The notes: a model not told the origin generated them from the letters alone. Counted from the stretch's first letter, positions 23,796 through 33,286 are shown. The stretch: 64,000 nucleotides of DNA from Macrolepiota albuminosa (GCA_027475525.1 JAMWFC010000065.1:376188-440187); one strand, 5' to 3'. Program-made: numbers and translations.

Positions 23796-24012
23796 CAGTG
23801 GCTCAAAAAACTATCCCTATGTTTTATACTTTTTGAAAGATGACATTGGCATGAAGGATGGGAAGTATGTAAAGTCCTGATCAAATCATGTAAAATACTA
23901 TGGCATCGTAGCTACAGAATGAATCTAGGTTTATGTAATCAAGATCAAAACTGATGGAGCAATAGCCATTTTAAAATATTCACTCATTGGGACAATTTTT
24001 TGAGCATCTCTA
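23796..24012 (+). repeat. Left terminal inverted repeat of the Tc1 element
   Basis: About 215 bp matching the reverse complement of 25341-25556. Its inner end carries the motif GCTCAAAAAATTGTCCC in the opposite sense to its outer end, so each TIR is bounded by inverted short repeats. The inner part is duplicated at 77-bp period. Confidence 0.85.
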
Positions 24013-24089
24013 TAATCAAGATCAAAACTGATGGAGCAATAGCCATTTTAAAATATTCACTCATTGGGACAATTTTTTGAGCATCTCTA
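23936..24089. repeat. 77-bp-period direct tandem duplication
   Basis: Copies 23936-24012 and 24013-24089 are identical over exactly 77 bp, inside the left TIR. Without it the two TIRs have equal length. Confidence 0.96.
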
Positions 24090-24209
24090 ATTTTTCAAGT
24101 TTATCCTTATTTTACTCAGAAATAAAGAGTAAGTTGCATGTGGGAATATACCCAAAGTCATGTGACCATGTTTAGATATATTTGGGAGTAGTTCAAGCTG
24201 GTTGAACCA

Positions 24210-25329
24210 CATCTTGACCTTCAACCACTATCATGAAACCTATTCCTTCTGCACAACACTCTACTGTTGCTTCTCTTCTTGCTCAAGGGTATTCTCTGGT
24301 CAGATTGGAGCTCAAACTGGTCTAAGGAAGTCTACTACTGGGAGGATTGGTAGAGAGTTGGAGATGGACAAGGAAAACCATCCTGGAGGCCATCCTGCTA
24401 AGCTTACTCCATGTGATAAACAGGCTATTGTTTGACAAATCTCAACTAGGAGACTTGATACAGCTGTCCAGGCCACTAATTTTATCAACAACATCATTTC
24501 CAACCCTGTCTCTTTCAAGACTGTCTGGAATGTGTTGAAGGAGGAGGGGTATTGGTCTGCTACCAAGAGAAAAGTTCCTATGCTCAAAGCTAAACATTGA
24601 CAACTACAGCTTAAATGGGCTCAGAAGCATCAGAACTGGACTATAGAGGACTGGAAAAGGGTGTTGTGGACAGATGAGACAAAGATTAATAGGATTGGGT
24701 CAGATGGGAAGCAGTATGTGTGGAAGCTACAAGAAGAAGACATTTCAAGACCGAACAACTACACCTACTGTGAAGCATGGAGGAGGGAATAATCTCATGG
24801 TATGTACAAGAAGAAGACATTTCAAGACCGAACAACTACACCTACTGTGAAGCATGGAGGAGGGAATAATCTCATGGTATGGGGCTGTATGAGTTGAAAT
24901 GGGGTAGAAAAGCTTGTAGAGGTGGTGGGGATCATGAATGCAGAGCAGTACTGTGAAATTTTAGATGATGGAGCAAAGGAGAACTTTGAGAAGTTGGAGA
25001 TGGAGGAGGGTGCCTACTACTTTCAACAGGACAATAACTCCAAACACAACTCCAAGAGGGCTGACAAGTGGTTTGAGGACAACAACTTTAATGTCCTTTG
25101 GTGGCTAGCCCAATCCCCTGATCTCAACCCTATTGAACATCTCTGGAAGTACCTCAAAGAGCAACTTAGGCAGTATAAAACACCTCCTTATGGTGTGCAT
25201 GAATTATGGGAGAGGGTTGCAAAGGAGTGGGATGAAATACCACCAGAGGTATGCCAAAGACTAATAGAAAGCATGCCTAGAAGGATTCAAGCAGTTATCA
25301 AGGCAAATGGAGGACATACAAAGTACTAG
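24210..25329 (+). pseudogene. Tc1-type DDE transposase, broken
   Basis: An N-terminal helix-turn-helix-like reading (TGLRKSTTGRIGRELEMD and following) is followed by stops at 24433 and 24598. The first catalytic Asp lies in LWTDETKINRIGSDGKQY (about 24665). After the 77-bp duplication and a TGA near 24895, the C-terminal frame (24922-25329) has the second Asp in YYFQQDNNSKHNS and the third acidic residue in QSPDLNPIEHLWKYLKEQL, the DDE/D spacing of Tc1. Inactive as it stands. Confidence 0.9.
24728..24881. repeat. 77-bp-period direct tandem duplication
   Basis: Copies 24728-24804 and 24805-24881, identical over exactly 77 bp, inside the transposase. It shifts the frame between the first and second catalytic Asp. 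Confidence 0.96.
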
Positions 25330-25340
25330 ATACTAAAATT

Positions 25341-25556
25341 AGAGATGCTCAAAAAACTGTCCCAATGAGTGAATATTTTAAAATGGCTATTGCTCCATCA
25401 GTTTTGATCTTGATTATATAAACTTACATTCATTTTGTAGCTGCGATGCCATAGTATTTTACGTGATTTAATCAGGATTTTAAGTACTTTCCATCCTTCA
25501 TGCCAATGTCATCTTTCAAAAAGTGTGAAACATTGGGACAGTTTTTTGAGCCACTG
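25341..25556 (-). repeat. Right terminal inverted repeat of the Tc1 element
   Basis: 216 bp, reverse complement of the left TIR with few differences. The inner end starts AGAGATGCTCAAAAAACTG. Confidence 0.9.
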
Positions 25557-26618
25557 TACTATAGTTTTTGGAGGAGATTTTCGACAAACATTACCAATTA
25601 TTCCAAAAGGATTGAGGCAACAGATTATTGCTGCTTCTTTAAGTAAAGGAAGATTGTGGAAAGAAATTGAAGTATTTTATTTAGAGGATTGAGGCAACAG
25701 ATTATTGCTGCTTCTTTAAGTAAAGGAAGATTGTGGAAAGAAATTGAAGTATTTTATTTAGTTTAAAATATGCGCTTAGAACAAACTCCAGAAAATGTTG
25801 GTCATGCAGCTTGGTTATTGAATATTGGTGCAGGAAAAAATTTAGGGCCTGAAGAAACAATTCAAATTCCAAAAACAATGATGTGCAATGATAACTCAAT
25901 TAAAGGCCTAATTGTATCTATATATCCTGACATTGCACATGCTCATAATGATCAATATTACCTAGATCGAACAATTCTTTCATATACAAATTCTGATGTA
26001 GATGATATCAACTTAAAAGTCCTTAATCAATTTTCAGATGAAGAAAAAATATTGTGGAGTGCAGATTCTGTACACATTGAATCTCATAATAATAATGCAT
26101 TTCCACCATATCCTATGAAATATCTTAATTCCTTAGCTGCAAGTAGATTATCTTTAGCAAAATTAGTTTTAAAAATTGGTGTTCCAGTCATGCTTCTTCG
26201 AAATCTTGATCTATCTAAAGGTCTTTGCAATAAAACAAGAATGATAGTTACAAATATTGGCTGCCGTGTTTTGCAATGTCGAATTATCAGTGGTGATGCT
26301 AAATTTGCAGAATCTTCTGTTTTTATTCCAAGAATCAATCTTGATACATCTGAAGAAGATCTTCCTATTCCATTGCATAGAAGACAATTTCCTGTTCATT
26401 TAGCATTTGCTATGACTATAAACAAATCACAAGGCCAATCAGTCAAACATGTTGGATTAAATCTTCAATCACCAGTTTTTTCATATGGACAGCTTTATAT
26501 GGCACTTTCTCGATGTACATCAGGTAATTGTATCAAAGTTATTTTATTACCAGAAAATACATCACAAAGAAAAACTAATATTGTATATCAAGAAATTTTA
26601 AATGGTTTACAAATGTAA
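25557..26618 (+). pseudogene. Helitron helicase, part 3 (C-terminal PIF1 motifs)
   Basis: It resumes with [20 protein letters not shown], is shifted by the 77-bp duplication at 25608, passes a TAA near 25765 and continues open from 25770 to 26618. Motifs include MLLRNLDLSKGLCNKTRM, FAMTINKSQGQSVKHVGL (motif V) and LYMALSRCTSGNCIKV (motif VI). Its end at LQM marks the C-terminus of the Rep-helicase. With parts 1 and 2 it makes one protein of the usual Helitron order. Confidence 0.92.
25608..25761. repeat. 77-bp-period direct tandem duplication
   Basis: Copies 25608-25684 and 25685-25761, identical over exactly 77 bp, in the helicase coding region. Confidence 0.96.
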
Positions 26619-26718
26619 GTTACTTTTAATAAAATAAACAATATAAACTAATATATCAAAATTATAGCACTTAATAGAATAAATACAAGTAATAGCTGTT
26701 GTTGAAAATATATTATGA

Positions 26719-26872
26719 CAATATATAATATTGAAATTGATTTTAAAATTGAGTTATTTATATATATTTGAAGTTTTAACCAAACAAAGTGAGGTCAATA
26801 TATAATATTGAAATTGATTTTAAAATTGAGTTATTTATATATATTTGAAGTTTTAACCAAACAAAGTGAGGT
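26719..26872. repeat. 77-bp-period direct tandem duplication
   Basis: Copies 26719-26795 and 26796-26872, identical over exactly 77 bp, in the non-coding 3' region of Helitron A. It duplicates one of the hairpin units described in the next entry. Confidence 0.96.
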
Positions 26873-27290
26873 TGAGGCTGAAATTCAGCACTGAGTTTTC
26901 TATGCATATTTGAAGCTCTAACTTCGGTTAGAGTGGAGGTTGAGTGACTTATACATACTTAGAGCTCTAACCAAACGAAGTGAGGTTAGAGTAGAGGCTA
27001 TGTTGGAGAAGGTTTAGAGGCAAAGCTCTTAATGAAATACTAGCTGCATGCCAAAGGCATGTAGCAAAATTGAATTTGAAGCCTTAACCGAACGAAGGGA
27101 GGTTCAGGTAGAAACTAAGTTACTTATATATATTTGGAGCCTTAACCAAATGAAATGAGGTTAAGGTGGATGCTGAGTTACTTATACATATTTGGAGCTC
27201 TAATCGAACAAAGTAAGGTTAGGGTGGAGGCTGAGTTACTTATACATACTTGGAGCCCTAACCGAACGAAGTGAGGTTAGGGTGGAGGCT
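26770..27290 (+). repeat. Subterminal hairpin array of Helitron A
   Basis: About eight units spaced roughly 60-70 bp apart. Each holds a stem of the form YYYTAACC, an 11-nt loop like GAACGAAGTGA, and GGTTARRR. Examples: CTCTAACC/GGTTAGAG (about 26965), CCTTAACC/GGTTAAGG (about 27130), CCCTAACC/GGTTAGGG (about 27257). One unit (about 26917) has lost the loop and reads CTCTAACTTCGGTTAGAG, a UUCG-type tetraloop. Stem positions change together between units, so pairing is kept although sequence varies. Confidence 0.85.
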
Positions 27291-27331
27291 TAGTTGGGGG
27301 GGGGTTGGGGGTGAAGCCCCCAACGAGATGC

Positions 27332-27364
27332 TAGCTGCATGCCGAAGGCACGCGGTGCAGCTTG
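27332..27364 (+). other. Helitron A 3' terminal hairpin and CTTG end
   Basis: The stem GCTGCATGCC pairs with GGCACGCGGTGCAGC around GAA, followed by CTTG. The same structure ends Helitron B. A GCTGCATGCCAAAGGCATGTAGC hairpin-like relic (quoted by its arms GCTGCATGCC and GGCATGTAGC) lies at about 27043-27065 inside the element. Confidence 0.8.
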
Positions 27365-27600
27365 TCTATATATTATGGGACAACCCATATGAACTTCACC
27401 CTTTTTTGGCACTGCTGATCTAAGATTTGTCAGAATATTAAAATCTTAGCTAATCTTTGTCAGCAGCTTATCAAATAAGCTAACTTTGAAATTGTGGCTG
27501 TGCACATCAGATTTTTGGCTCTTTCCATTGTTTAGCATCAATTTGTATGATACACATGTTCTGCAATCATTTTTGTTTTTTTGTTGGTTCTTCTCTTTAT

Positions 27601-27929
27601 CACTGGGTGCAGGAATGATATTTTTTGCCAAAACAATGTAAAAATACAGTAAAAATAATGCAATTAAGTTCAGATTTTTATTTAAATCTTTCTGTCAAAA
27701 TTATTAAAAAAATATTGTAATTAGATTTTGAATGACACTTGATCTAATGCTCTCAAAGGTATTGGAGGGACTATATTGGTCATTTTTAAGCCTAAGAACC
27801 AGAACTAGCTTCCTGTGGCAATTTTTCTTATTTTTCTAAGTTCAGTTAAAATGTTTTTTAACAAAACTATTCAAATCAAATTCTGAAATTAATTGGATTA
27901 CAAAAGAATGTCATTCTCTGCACCCAATG
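27601..27929. mobile_element. MITE-like element inside Helitron B
   Basis: 329 bp. The start CACTGGGTGCAGGAATG and the end CATTCTCTGCACCCAATG are inverted to each other over about 25 bp. TAT precedes and follows, a possible 3-bp target duplication, which with the CACTG start would fit a CACTA/EnSpm-type MITE. It has no coding capacity. A diverged relative is at about 30435-30700. Confidence 0.6.
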
Positions 27930-28340
27930 TATGTATGTCCTGAGCATATTTTATTGAAGATTCATATAGTGCAAAGTTAATAAATTAATGTTTTATATAT
28001 TAAACAATGTAATGTTAATATTTGAATGAGTTGAAGTCAAATTTGAGCTCAATTTCTTGCACTGAAAAAAGTAAGGTTGAGATTGTATTTGAGCTTTTAA
28101 CTACTCAGAACATAAAATATCAACAAATTAATAATAGTATTGAAGTTGAATTTAAGACTTGAGTTGAAAAACAAAAAGATTGAACAAAGAATTGTCTTTT
28201 TAGTATGTTTTCCAGTAGATCTTGGTAGAAAATACTCAAAAACTTCCAGAAAAATCAATGAAAAATCAGAAAAAACTTTCAATTCAGCTTACAATAACAC
28301 TGAGGCCGGAATTGAACACTGAGTTGGGAAATACTGAGGC

Positions 28341-28480
28341 CTTAACCAAACGAAGTGAGGTTGAGGCCAGGATTGAGCACTGAGTTAGGAAATACTGAGG
28401 CCTTAACCAAATGAAGTGAGGTTAAGGTGGAGGCTGAATTACTTATACATACTTGGAGCCCTAACTGAATGAAGTGAGGT
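28341..28480 (+). repeat. Subterminal hairpin units of Helitron B
   Basis: Three units with the same design as in Helitron A: GGCCTTAACC/GGTTGAGGCC (about 28338-28368), CCTTAACC/GGTTAAGG (about 28401-28427) and CCCTAACT/GGTTAGGG (about 28459-28485), each with an 11-nt loop of AAAYGAAGTGA type. The arms again change together, with G-T pairs tolerated. Confidence 0.8.
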
Positions 28481-28567
28481 TAGGGTGGAGGCTTAGTTGG
28501 GGGGAATTTAGAGGTGAAGCCTCCAACAAGATGCTAGCTGCATGCTGAAGGCATGCAGTGCAGCTTG

Positions 28568-29240
28568 TATAAATTATCTGGAGCCACCTCAGAAACCAGA
28601 GAGTTTTTCAAGACTGCAGGAGGAACCTGGCTCAACTGAGGGGCAGGTCCAGAAGTATGAAAATGGCCATTGTTTGCAAATTTAGGGACAGAGGACTGCA
28701 TATATGCTGCAACATCAGTAGTAATAACTACATCTGCAGATGCATCTTCCTCACAATCCTGGCAAACTTGTGATTGCTTTGCTGGCAGAATGGGAGGCAA
28801 ACTGAGGTCAACTGAGTGAGCTGACTGGGAACAATCCCATTGCATGCCCAAATGTGACTCGGAGACAGCTCCAGGTGTGGCCACAACTGGTATCCTAGGA
28901 TCTCTGCTTTGCAGGGGAGGAGAAAGGGAGGAGAAACTCCCTCAGCAAGCTCAGTAAGGCAAGGAGTCTCAAAATGCCCACCTTGCAAGTTCTCAGGAGA
29001 ACTGAGACGTTTGCACTGCCCATGAAGGACAGAAGAGGGGCATAGTGTGTGGGCAATGGGAGAGTTGATAGATCTGGACCCTCATTTGTGAGGATTTTGC
29101 TGACCAGCCATGGAGGAGAGAATAAAAAAGCAAAAACAAATGACAAAGGTATTACTATGTATATGCAAAGAAACAACAAAAGGTAGTCTATAATTGCTAT
29201 GGAGAGTAAAAGCAAAGAAATAATAATGAACATGAAAACA
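28568..29240 (-). pseudogene. Decayed gag-like or unknown coding remnant right of the Helitrons
   Basis: The minus strand shows fragments starting MAGQQNPHK (about 29110) and, in another frame, ADVVITTDVAAYMQSSVPKF and VPPAVLKNSLVSEVAPDNLY (about 28580-28740). Composition and position (host side of the Helitron pair, opposite the DIRS gag at 5.07 kb on the same strand) would allow it to be the 5' part of DIRS-like element 1 split by the Helitron insertion. That is inference only; no motif was recognised. Confidence 0.3.
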
Positions 29241-29937
29241 ACAAGGAGAAATGGTGAAAACTATTGAGATATGCACAGTAAGGAATCCCTGATGGTGGAT
29301 GGAATTTATGAGCTTAGAGTCACACCAACATCACACGTCAAAATATGTTTCTTCTGCATGCAGTGCCTGCCCTTGAACAGGCACTATTTCTGGCTTTGTT
29401 GATGTCTGATCTGACGTCAAACATCACGTGCTTGCTGACTTTGGCAGCATACTTGGATTCTCTTGGCTTCTTGGTGATCTTGCTTCTCAGTCTTGGCTTT
29501 GTTCTTGTTTGTCTCAGCTCTGTTTTTGGTTTGATCAATTGTTCTGGCATTACTGCTGCCTTTATAGCTTATCAGCTTCTCGACATTTCAACTATCTTGA
29601 CCACTTCTGCTCTCTCTTCTCAGTGCTTGATTCATCTTTTCTTGAGGCGACATAACAATTACTCTCTCACTGGGGTCTGTCTGTTCTTGGGATACTCTTT
29701 TTCACTCTCTAGTACTTGTCTGTCGCTGCTCTATGAACTTTTGACATATTACTACGTGTAGTACTCCATGCCTACTCAAAATCTCACATTCCTCCTACCT
29801 AATCCAACTTCTATCCCTACCCTCTGCTTTTAACTCTTTCAACTTTGTTTCCAATCCATCAGTTACTCCATCCCACATCCACACCATAACTATTATGTAA
29901 ATAACCAGTCTAAATACATGTACACAATATGGGCATT
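29241..29937. other. No gene recognised
   Basis: A 138-codon plus-strand frame (29345-29761) codes only Leu/Ser/Phe-rich residues from CT-rich DNA and lacks any domain. I regard it as chance. The remainder is pyrimidine-rich sequence up to the solo LTR. Confidence 0.4.
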
Positions 29938-30392
29938 TGTCAGGGGACTCCTCATTCCTTTCTTCTTTCACTCTTTATTTCTTCACTCTCCTTCCATTCA
30001 CTTCCTTATTTCTTCTATCATTCTCTCATTTTGCTGTTACTACTTTTTCAACACTATCTGTTAGTACTATTCTCAACCTTTGAGGTGCTCTGGTTCTTTA
30101 GCTATCACTCAGACAAGTGTGGGCCCTTCAGCACCGCTCCAGGCTGCTTAGATAAGCCGGAGTTTGCCTTTCTGACTTCTAAAGTCCGGAGTTTTCCTCC
30201 CTTGTTTGCACACTTGTTTGGTTAGTCAATTTTCAAGTTTTTAAGGTTTTGTTGTACTGTACAGTTGTTTCCCACACTTCAGAGGCCCCAGAAGCGTCCA
30301 ACCTGGCATAGGGAATCCCCAGACTTGTTCTCTTTGGATCTCCCTCTGCCAGCTGTGTGACTGAGCCACAGCCTCTAGAGGTCGCCCTTACA
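29938..30392 (+). repeat. Solo LTR, family A, copy 2, with perfect target duplication
   Basis: 455 bp from TGTCAGGGGACTCC to GCCCTTACA, flanked on both sides by GCATT (29933-29937 and 30393-30397). It matches copy 1 at 5701. It contains a short insertion (TTCTGACTTCTAAAGTCC, about 30172) absent from copy 1. Confidence 0.93.
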
Positions 30393-30434
30393 GCATTGAG
30401 CACAGTTCCAAAAACATTACTCCAATAGGGGATA

Positions 30435-30700
30435 CACTGGATGCAGGAAACAACATTCTTTGGCAAAACAATTGAAAAACACAGTCAAAATAATTCAATT
30501 GATTTCTAAATTATATTTGAATATTTTTGTCAAAACCATAGAAAAAATATTGTAATCAAACTTTTAATGGTATTTGATCTGATGCTCTCAAATGCATTAA
30601 AGAAGACAATATTGGTTGTTCTTGGACCTAAAAAGCAAAGCAAGTCTCCTGTGGCAATTTGTCCTCTTATTCTTTTAAATTTAGTTAAAATATTTTTTTC
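30435..30700. repeat. Diverged relative of the Helitron B MITE
   Basis: From CACTGGATGCAGG onward it aligns by eye with 27601-27860 at roughly 70-75 percent, sharing AAAAAATATTGTAAT, GATGCTCTCAAA and CTCCTGTGGCAATTTG-type blocks. The right terminal repeat could not be found, so it is a truncated or older copy. Confidence 0.6.
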
Positions 30701-30819
30701 TATAGTTTTGACCAAGAAAGCATCTGTAATAAAAAATGACACCTGATGTTGGATTTCCATTTAATAACTGAGACCTCATATCCTTTCTCTCTCATGCAGG
30801 GAGCAGCTGCCATCTTGGG

Positions 30820-31366
30820 CTATATTACATCAGCAAATATACCTACATACTTCTCTTGCCTTGTTGTTCTCTCCACCCTATCTCTCAAGTTCTCCCGCAA
30901 ACTGAGCAAATAGATGCAAGTCATCAGCCTTGACAATCGAAGGTGGGAGCTGATGTATTGCCTGCAAAAATGGTCTAGCAATGGAATGTTGGAGACATTA
31001 GCATAAGACTGGACATTGTTGGCTTTTGGCAATGTTGCAAGAGAGGAAGTTACCCAGCTTGGCAAGGGAGTTTCTTGGTCATTGGTGAAGAGGGGAGGCA
31101 TTATGAGGATAGCTACTGGCTCTTTAGGAAGCTGGATGTGAGCTAGTGCTTTCATGGTTGGTGACATGAGCTGGGGACATGGCTAGAAGAATAATGTAAG
31201 GCAGGGCAAATGTGCTTCTGCCTCTGCCTTTTTTCAAGCATCCTTTAGCTTTTGCTTCTTCTTTTTGCATGAGTTGCAGTGATGGTTTTGTGTATAATAA
31301 ATAGTTCATGAATCCTCCGCTCTTCAACTTGATCATTGTCTTGCAGTCTGGACATTTAACTTCATT
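30820..31366 (-). pseudogene. Unknown ORF remnant with a CPDC motif
   Basis: The minus strand reads KCPDCKTMIKLKSGGFMNYL at about 31280-31345, followed by a Lys-rich stretch, then in the next frame LPKEPVAILIMPPLFTNDQE (about 31070-31130) and RVERTTRQEKYVGIFADVI at the end. The CxxC and the Lys-rich spacer suggest half of a zinc-binding domain. Two frames are needed, so it is broken or contains an intron. I do not recognise the family. Confidence 0.35.
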
Positions 31367-32110
31367 CTTTTTATTTGGAACTAGCCTGAGGAGGTTACTA
31401 TCATCCTATAGCTTTCTGTGAGGCCTCTGCTAGGACAGGTATTTGTGTATTCAAAACATACTAGTGGTTTTCTCATTACTGTGGACATGCAGGACAAATG
31501 ATCTATATAAATAGGAGATCTTTAAGAGACTGAATGTCTCGCCCAAAGTGGGCAACTGGCTTCCAAATCAGGAATTTCTCTGACCAATCAACATTAGCAG
31601 CCACAAGAATGGTCTCAAAACAGCATATTTTATTTCCAAACTGCATAATTGAAGTAATAGTAACCATTATAGGCCATAACTATGAGATAAACACCTAATC
31701 TAGCAGCAAAATTATAGCAAAATAATTGACTCATAAATTTTTTCTAAGCTTAGACTAAGAGTAGTATTGAGTAAAGACTTATGCACACATACATCATAGC
31801 ATGAGTTATAAGATATGTTTTTCCTTTTATGGATACTGCTCATATATTTTTACTGCCTCTTGGCTACAGGGACTAGTAATTGTTATTTGCCAGTCTTTGT
31901 GATAAACCTTAATTATTTTTCTCTATTTATATCTATGACACACAGATACCACCCTCAGTTATACATACATTATGCAGTGTGACTGAGGATGAGCTGTCAT
32001 GATATTTACATATAAACTTATATTAATGTGTATCCTGTAGACTAATTACTATATTATTCTACAAGTAGTACCCTCCCTAACCTCTGATATGTGATTCAAC
32101 ATGTGATGCC
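31367..32110. other. AT-rich intergenic sequence, nothing recognised
   Basis: No ORF with a domain, no repeat ends and no RNA gene seen. Confidence 0.5.
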
Positions 32111-32490
32111 AGGTAGAGATCATGAATACAAAGTAGTGTGAAATTTTAAATAATAGAGTGAAGAAGAGCTTTGAGAAGTTGGAGATGGAGAAGAATGCCT
32201 GCTACTTTCAACAGGATAATGACCTCAAACACAACTCCAAAAAAGCTGACAAGTGGTTTGAAGACAACAACTTTGATGTCTTCTGGTAGCCAGCCCAATC
32301 TCCTGATTTCAATCTTATTGAACATCTGTAAAAGTATCTTTGAGGAGCAGCTTAGACAGTATGAAACATCTTTTCATGGTGTGCATGAATTGTGGAAGAG
32401 AGTTGCAAATAAGTAAGATAAAATACCACCAGAAGTATGCCAAAGACTAATGAAAAGCATGCCTAAAAAATTCAACCAGTTACCAAGGCA
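32111..32490 (+). pseudogene. Fragment of a Tc1-type transposase
   Basis: It aligns with the C-terminal half of the transposase at 24922-25300 (AACAGGATAATGACCTC, AAAAAAGCTGACAAGTGG and the PIEHL-coding region) at about 85-90 percent. It has stops (TAG at 32288 and others) and a deletion after the PIEHL region. No terminal repeats are nearby. It is an older copy of the same family. Confidence 0.85.
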
Positions 32491-32724
32491 AACTATTTTT
32501 TATCATGTTGAAAGCACTCTGCTGTATGCAGAGTTTTAACAGCTCCAAGATTGTCATGCTCTTTTGTATCAGACACAAAGATATCCACTTTCTTGGACTT
32601 TCTACATCTTTCCATCCCTCGGAAAATTATATTTAAGACACTATGTATGTGTCAAAGTGTTTGACATACTCAAATATCATACAATTTTTGTTAATTTATT
32701 TCACCGATGATTGATAACCATATA

Positions 32725-33047
32725 AGACTAATCTAAAGTCGGGCATAGGTATGGTAAGAAGGCCCTGGAGACCAGAATAAGAAATACGTGGAAAAATTTC
32801 CTACCAAGGGACAGATCCCCAAGTAAGTCGTGGAGAGTTGCTACTAGTGGGTATTGGCTGAAAGCCCGAGCCCCACACAGCGTGCGTAAATGGCATTTCC
32901 TCCGGCGTGGATCCCGACTTAGACCAGACTTTGTTGTACAATGTGAGACACTCACATACCCATGATTACAGAGGTTGACTATGCGTGAACTGTCCGTAAT
33001 CAACAGTGGTACCACAAAAAAAAAAAAAAAAAAAGACTAACCTAAAG
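32725..33047 (+). mobile_element. SINE-like or LINE-mobilised retroposon with A-tail
   Basis: The body 32739-33033 (295 bp) ends in about 18 A residues. It is flanked by AGACTAATCTAAAG (32725-32738) and AGACTAACCTAAAG (33034-33047), a 14-bp target duplication with one mismatch, typical of target-primed reverse transcription. No clear pol III A or B box or known RNA was recognised, so it could be a SINE, a 5'-truncated LINE tail or a processed transcript. An inverted GTTGACT/GTAATCAAC region lies near its 3' end. Confidence 0.75.
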
Positions 33048-33286
33048 TTTTTGATACGTGTGTGTCTACTATTATGAAAAAAAAAATTCCCTGCCACAGG
33101 CAGACGCGATGCTAAAGCGCGACGAACTCATTGAGGGGCGAAAGTCACAAGGGAAAAGTAATTCCCGTGACTGCACCGTCGCCCTCATTCAAAGACCACA
33201 CCCTTCCCGTTGATCGTGCCTCCCAACTGACAGGCCAACCAACTTTGACGCGATTCTTGAACGTATATCAGAGGAGGAGCTGTAAT

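Larger units (their letters stand above)
23796..25556 (+). mobile_element. Tc1/mariner-like DNA transposon nested in the Helitron helicase
   Basis: It starts CAGTGGCTCAAAAAACT and ends with the inverted copy, AGTTTTTTGAGCCACTG is the pattern, each next to TA (23794-23795 and 25557-25558), the Tc1 target duplication. The terminal inverted repeats are about 215 bp. Excision restores the helicase reading [17 protein letters not shown]. It carries a broken DDE transposase. Confidence 0.92.
6484..27364 (+). mobile_element. Helitron A, autonomous type, interrupted by two nested elements
   Basis: The 5' end is TCTATATATTC after an A (6483). The 3' end is a GC-rich hairpin (about 27332-27360, stems GCTGCATGCC and GGCACGCGGTGCAGC) followed by CTTG at 27361-27364. 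It encodes a HUH Rep and a PIF1-like helicase on the plus strand. The helicase is split at 11988 by a chromovirus and at 23796 by a Tc1 element. Removing both (and one copy of each 77-bp repeat) gives a continuous Rep-helicase reading apart from transition-type stops. The terminus CTTG departs from the usual CTRR, but the same ending occurs in Helitron B. Confidence 0.88.
27365..28567 (+). mobile_element. Helitron B, short non-autonomous copy in direct contact with Helitron A
   Basis: It begins TCTATATATTATGGGAC right after the CTTG of Helitron A, shares about 130 bp of 5' end and about 250 bp of 3' end with it, and ends with a perfect hairpin (CTGCATGC and GCATGCAG) and CTTG (28564-28567) before host T. 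The 5' end has an extra palindrome TATGGGACAACCCATA. It has no Rep or helicase, so it would depend on proteins from an autonomous copy. A MITE lies inside. Confidence 0.85.

Noticed and set aside
26770..27290. CCCTAACC/GGTTAGGG motifs as telomere-like repeats
   Set aside because: They are spaced about 60 bp apart, vary in the stem and form hairpins; not a tandem TTAGGG array.
29345..29761. 138-codon hydrophobic plus-strand ORF suggesting a membrane protein
   Set aside because: Translated from CT-rich DNA, no ordered transmembrane pattern or homologue recognised, and surrounded by transposon relics.
32739..33033. tRNA or 5S rRNA gene inside the retroposon body
   Set aside because: No cloverleaf arms, anticodon loop or clear A/B boxes could be drawn.
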